8,275 nt of DNA from an uncultured Solirubrobacteraceae bacterium. Its GTDB lineage: Bacteria > Actinomycetota > Thermoleophilia > Solirubrobacterales > Solirubrobacteraceae. Made by a program: the position numbers and the translations under genes. The notes beneath the pieces were generated by a model. That model searched no databases. It was not told the origin of the DNA and saw nothing but the letters and a program-made list of their open reading frames with translations. The stretch is taken from contig CATPBV010000234.1 in NCBI GenBank assembly GCA_955652345.1, forward strand, positions 1 through 8,275. The letters run 5' to 3'. Every line of letters starts with the position of its first letter. The stretch's first letter is position 1. Below, one piece after another: positions 6,861 to 8,275 of the stretch.

Positions 6861-6889
6861 TGTAAACAAGATGTAATCGGCTCGTGTCG
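6861..6889 (-). promoter_or_regulatory. PHO-box-like direct repeats in the divergent intergenic region
   Basis: Read on the minus strand there are two close 7-mers, GATTACA (6878-6872) and GTTTACA (6867-6861), separated by TCTT, giving an 11-bp period. A degenerate third unit, CGACACG (6889-6883), continues the phase upstream. The 7-4-7 layout is that of PhoB/PhoP-type response regulator sites, and a PhoB-family regulator gene starts at 6930. Read in the GNTNACA sense, the units lie on the strand of the lipoprotein-DsbA-VKOR operon. The site could serve either divergent operon. A further single CATTACA lies on the plus strand at 6914-6920. Confidence 0.5.
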
Positions 6890-6916
6890 GCACCGATGGC
6901 ACCCGGCCCACTGCAT

Positions 6917-6922
6917 TACAGT
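6917..6922 (+). promoter_or_regulatory. Candidate -10 box for the response regulator gene, leaderless
   Basis: TACAGT (TAnnnT) is followed by exactly 7 bases and then the ATG at 6930, matching the spacing seen before the two other operon-leading genes. There is no recognisable Shine-Dalgarno sequence or -35 element, so activation by a regulator bound upstream at 6861-6889 is possible. Confidence 0.35.
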
Positions 6923-6929
6923 GCCTCGC

Positions 6930-7787
6930 ATGTCGGCCGAGCCAAGCGTCGCTCCGCCCGAGCCCAAGGCTGGGCGCTCGGCGCAGCGACTGCGGGTGGC
7001 GGTCATCGACCGCGACAGCGGCTTCATGCAGGTGCTCGCGCACAGGCTCGAGGCGCTCGGATGCGAGCACCGCATGCTTCCCAGCGCGATCCCGGTCGAA
7101 TCGTTTGTGGCGACGAGAGCGAACGCGCTGGTCGTGGACCTGAGCGTCGTCCCCGATGGCTGGCACTACCTGGAGCGAGTATGCGGCCGGCTGCCCGGAC
7201 TCGCGGTCGTCGTATGCACCGGCCCCTCGTCGGTAGCGCAGCGAGTCCGCGGGCTGCGCCTCGGAGCGGATGCGTGGCTGACCAAGCCGTGCCACCCCGA
7301 GGAGCTCATCTGCGTGATCGAGGCCACCGTCCGGCGACACCGCCGCACCGAGATGCCCAGCATCGAGCAGGCCACGCAGGTCGGCGAGGTCACGGTCCGG
7401 CCCGATCTCTACCAGGCGTACGTCGGGGATCTGAGCCTCGATCTGACCGCCCGCGAGTTCGAGATCCTGCGGTTGCTCTCCCAATCCGATCGAGTCCTGC
7501 GCCGGGAGGAGATCTACGAGCGGGTGTGGGGCTACGCGATGGCCCACGGCGACCGGTCCGTCGACGTGTTCGTCCGCAAGCTTCGCCAGAAGCTTCGGAC
7601 CGCCTCGCCGGAGTGGAACTACATCCATACCCACTTCGGGGTTGGGTACCGGATGTTCGCGCAGTCCGAGACAGCGGCTTCAGGTCTCGGCAATAGCAAC
7701 GGGGCGGCGACGGTTGCCGGGAGCCCCACACCTGATGAGCGGCGCGAGCCGGCGCTCACAGCTTCTTCACATCTTTCTCACGAATAG
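6930..7787 (+). CDS. OmpR/PhoB-family response regulator
   Basis: This is a two-component transcription factor of 285 residues. The receiver domain spans about 20-137: acidic pocket D27/D29 in VIDRDSG, phosphoacceptor D70 in ALVVDLSVV, T97 in VVCTGPSS, and K119 in WLTKP. W116 sits where a Tyr/Phe switch residue is usual. The winged-helix DNA-binding domain covers about 150-243, with LTAREFEILRLL, then GDRSVDVFVRKLRQKL (207-222, recognition helix region) and IHTHFGVGYRMF in the wing. A 40-residue low-complexity tail follows. ATG 6930-6932 is preferred: the domain starts soon after it and a -10-like box lies 7 bases before it. GTG at 6921 is in frame, and the frame stays open back into the divergent lipoprotein gene, but that upstream part is not protein-like. 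No histidine kinase gene is in the window, so the signal is unknown; the PHO-box-like repeats hint at phosphate. Confidence 0.92.
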   Translation: MSAEPSVAPPEPKAGRSAQRLRVAVIDRDSGFMQVLAHRLEALGCEHRMLPSAIPVESFVATRANALVVDLSVVPDGWHYLERVCGRLPGLAVVVCTGPSSVAQRVRGLRLGADAWLTKPCHPEELICVIEATVRRHRRTEMPSIEQATQVGEVTVRPDLYQAYVGDLSLDLTAREFEILRLLSQSDRVLRREEIYERVWGYAMAHGDRSVDVFVRKLRQKLRTASPEWNYIHTHFGVGYRMFAQSETAASGLGNSNGAATVAGSPTPDERREPALTASSHLSHE

Positions 7788-7793
7788 GTGACG
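7754..7793 (+). promoter_or_regulatory. Array of four 11-bp-phased PHO-box-like units
   Basis: Four 7-mers lie in exact 11-bp register: GCTCACA (7754), CTTCACA (7765), TCTCACG (7776) and GGTGACG (7787), with 4-base spacers. The first three share TCAC at the same phase. The array overlaps the last codons and stop of the response regulator gene and ends 34 bases before the ATG of the winged-helix gene. This resembles the tandem GTTCACC-type direct repeats bound by actinobacterial PhoP/RegX3. The fourth unit is a weak match. Confidence 0.5.
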
Positions 7794-7827
7794 CGCGCGA
7801 CGGGTCCGTCGCCGAGCATCGCCGCTT

Positions 7828-8187
7828 ATGTCGGGCATCCAGATCGAGCCCGAGGTGATAGCCGTCGGCCCGCTCGAGATCCTCCCAGATGAGCACCTCG
7901 TGCGGGTCAGAGGACGTGCCCTGAACGTGTCGGTGCGAGAGCTTCGGCTGCTCACAGAGCTGGCGCGGCGCGCCGATCGAATAGTGACGCGAGATGAACT
8001 CTTCAGGCTCGTGTGGGGCCGGGAGATGCGGCGGGGGGACCGATCGGTCGACGTGTACGTGCGCAAGCTGCGCTGCAAGCTGGAGGCGGTGCTCCCAGGG
8101 TGGGGCTTCATCCACACGCACTTCGGCTTCGGTTACCGTCTCGCCGCGGAGCGCTCCCAGCATCGAAACAGCGCGTTCACAAGTTGA
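7828..8187 (+). CDS. Stand-alone winged-helix DNA-binding protein (PhoB-type output domain without receiver)
   Basis: This 119-residue protein consists almost entirely of the OmpR/PhoB output domain. It starts with a short beta platform (VIAVGPLEILPDEHLVRVRG, 10-29), continues through VSVRELRLLTELARRADRIVTRDELF, and has the recognition helix GDRSVDVYVRKLRCKL at 70-85 and the wing IHTHFGFGYR at 95-104. No receiver domain, phosphorylation site or other sensor is present. It is closely similar to the C-terminal domain of the response regulator just upstream, including near-identical recognition helices, so it probably arose by duplication and may bind the same sites as a partner, competitor or phosphorylation-independent form. 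ATG 7828-7830 lies 40 bases after the regulator stop, with no clear Shine-Dalgarno sequence. It may be cotranscribed or driven from the repeat array at 7754-7793. Confidence 0.85.
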   Translation: MSGIQIEPEVIAVGPLEILPDEHLVRVRGRALNVSVRELRLLTELARRADRIVTRDELFRLVWGREMRRGDRSVDVYVRKLRCKLEAVLPGWGFIHTHFGFGYRLAAERSQHRNSAFTS

Positions 8188-8192
8188 TAACA
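8153..8192 (+). promoter_or_regulatory. Second tandem PHO-box-like array before the exported-protein gene
   Basis: Four units in 11-bp register: GCTCCCA (8153), CGAAACA (8164), GTTCACA (8175) and GATAACA (8186), again with 4-base spacers. GTTCACA is the best single match in the window to an actinobacterial PHO-box unit, and three units end in ACA at the same phase. The array overlaps the end of the winged-helix gene and ends 38 bases before the next start codon, a suitable place to activate that gene. Confidence 0.45.
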
Positions 8193-8230
8193 GCTCCAGA
8201 CCGCATTCCGCACAGACTGGCGACGAACGA

Positions 8231-8275
8231 ATGAAAGAGAAGATCTTGAGTTCACGTCGGATCGGTGTCCTCGCG
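8231..8275 (+). CDS. Start of a probable exported protein (N-terminal 15 codons)
   Basis: ATG at 8231 opens a frame reading MKEKILSSRRIGVLA to the window edge. Basic residues followed by an emerging hydrophobic run look like the n-region of a Sec signal peptide or lipoprotein leader. It follows the winged-helix gene by 43 bases and lies just after a PHO-box-like array. A phosphate-binding protein such as PstS would fit that context, but nothing in these 15 residues identifies the family. No strong Shine-Dalgarno sequence is visible. Confidence 0.45.
   Translation, partial: MKEKILSSRRIGVLA

Noticed and set aside
6621..6929. Upstream extension of the response regulator frame
   Set aside because: The frame is open but overlaps the divergent lipoprotein gene and its promoter region, and the translated extension is Arg/Pro-rich without domain character.
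6441..7634. 397-codon minus-strand open frame across the regulator and lipoprotein genes
   Set aside because: It lies antisense to the response regulator and out of frame with the lipoprotein; both real genes have strong domain signatures.

Overview
The window is GC-rich, closely packed bacterial DNA. Most genes start with GTG, and adjacent genes often share four bases at stop/start junctions (GTGA or ATGA). The gene content (a VKOR-type disulfide recycler, a membrane-anchored DsbA, an alanine-rich lipoprotein with a CTSRIC motif, OmpR/PhoB-family regulators) and TAnnnT -10 boxes lying directly before start codons suggest a high-GC actinobacterium, perhaps of the Thermoleophilia/Solirubrobacterales type. 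That placement is inference; no rRNA or other taxonomic marker is present.

Region 1 (1-4313, minus strand) is an operon for oxidative N-demethylation. Its first gene is an 845-residue flavoprotein of the dimethylglycine/sarcosine dehydrogenase family, with an FAD domain followed by a folate-binding GcvT-like domain. It is followed by etfB, etfA and the start of a membrane-anchored protein resembling the Fe-S oxidoreductase DgcB, which runs off the left edge. The expected electron path is methylated glycine -> FAD -> EtfBA -> membrane Fe-S protein -> quinone, with the one-carbon unit passed to tetrahydrofolate. The three junctions are GTGA overlaps, but the reading frame of the last gene appears broken by one base near its start.

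Region 2 (4381-6798, minus strand) looks like an envelope disulfide operon: a lipoprotein with a C-terminal thioredoxin-like domain (C-x4-C), a possible 30-codon ORF, a membrane-anchored DsbA-like oxidase (CPFC) and a VKOR-family protein (CEWC) that would reoxidise it. This is the DsbA/VKOR pairing that replaces DsbA/DsbB in many actinobacteria.

Region 3 (6799-8275, plus strand) holds a full OmpR/PhoB-type response regulator, a second protein consisting only of the matching DNA-binding winged helix, and the first 15 codons of a probable exported protein. Three places (6861-6889, 7754-7793, 8153-8192) carry direct repeats of a 7-bp unit resembling GTTCACA at an exact 11-bp period, the geometry of PhoB/PhoP/RegX3 boxes. 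One lies in the divergent intergenic region, one before the winged-helix gene and one before the exported-protein gene. This suggests that the regulator pair controls itself, the downstream gene and possibly the disulfide operon.

No tRNA, rRNA, CRISPR array, insertion sequence or convincing intrinsic terminator was seen. No non-coding stretch exceeds 300 bases; the longest is 6799-6929.
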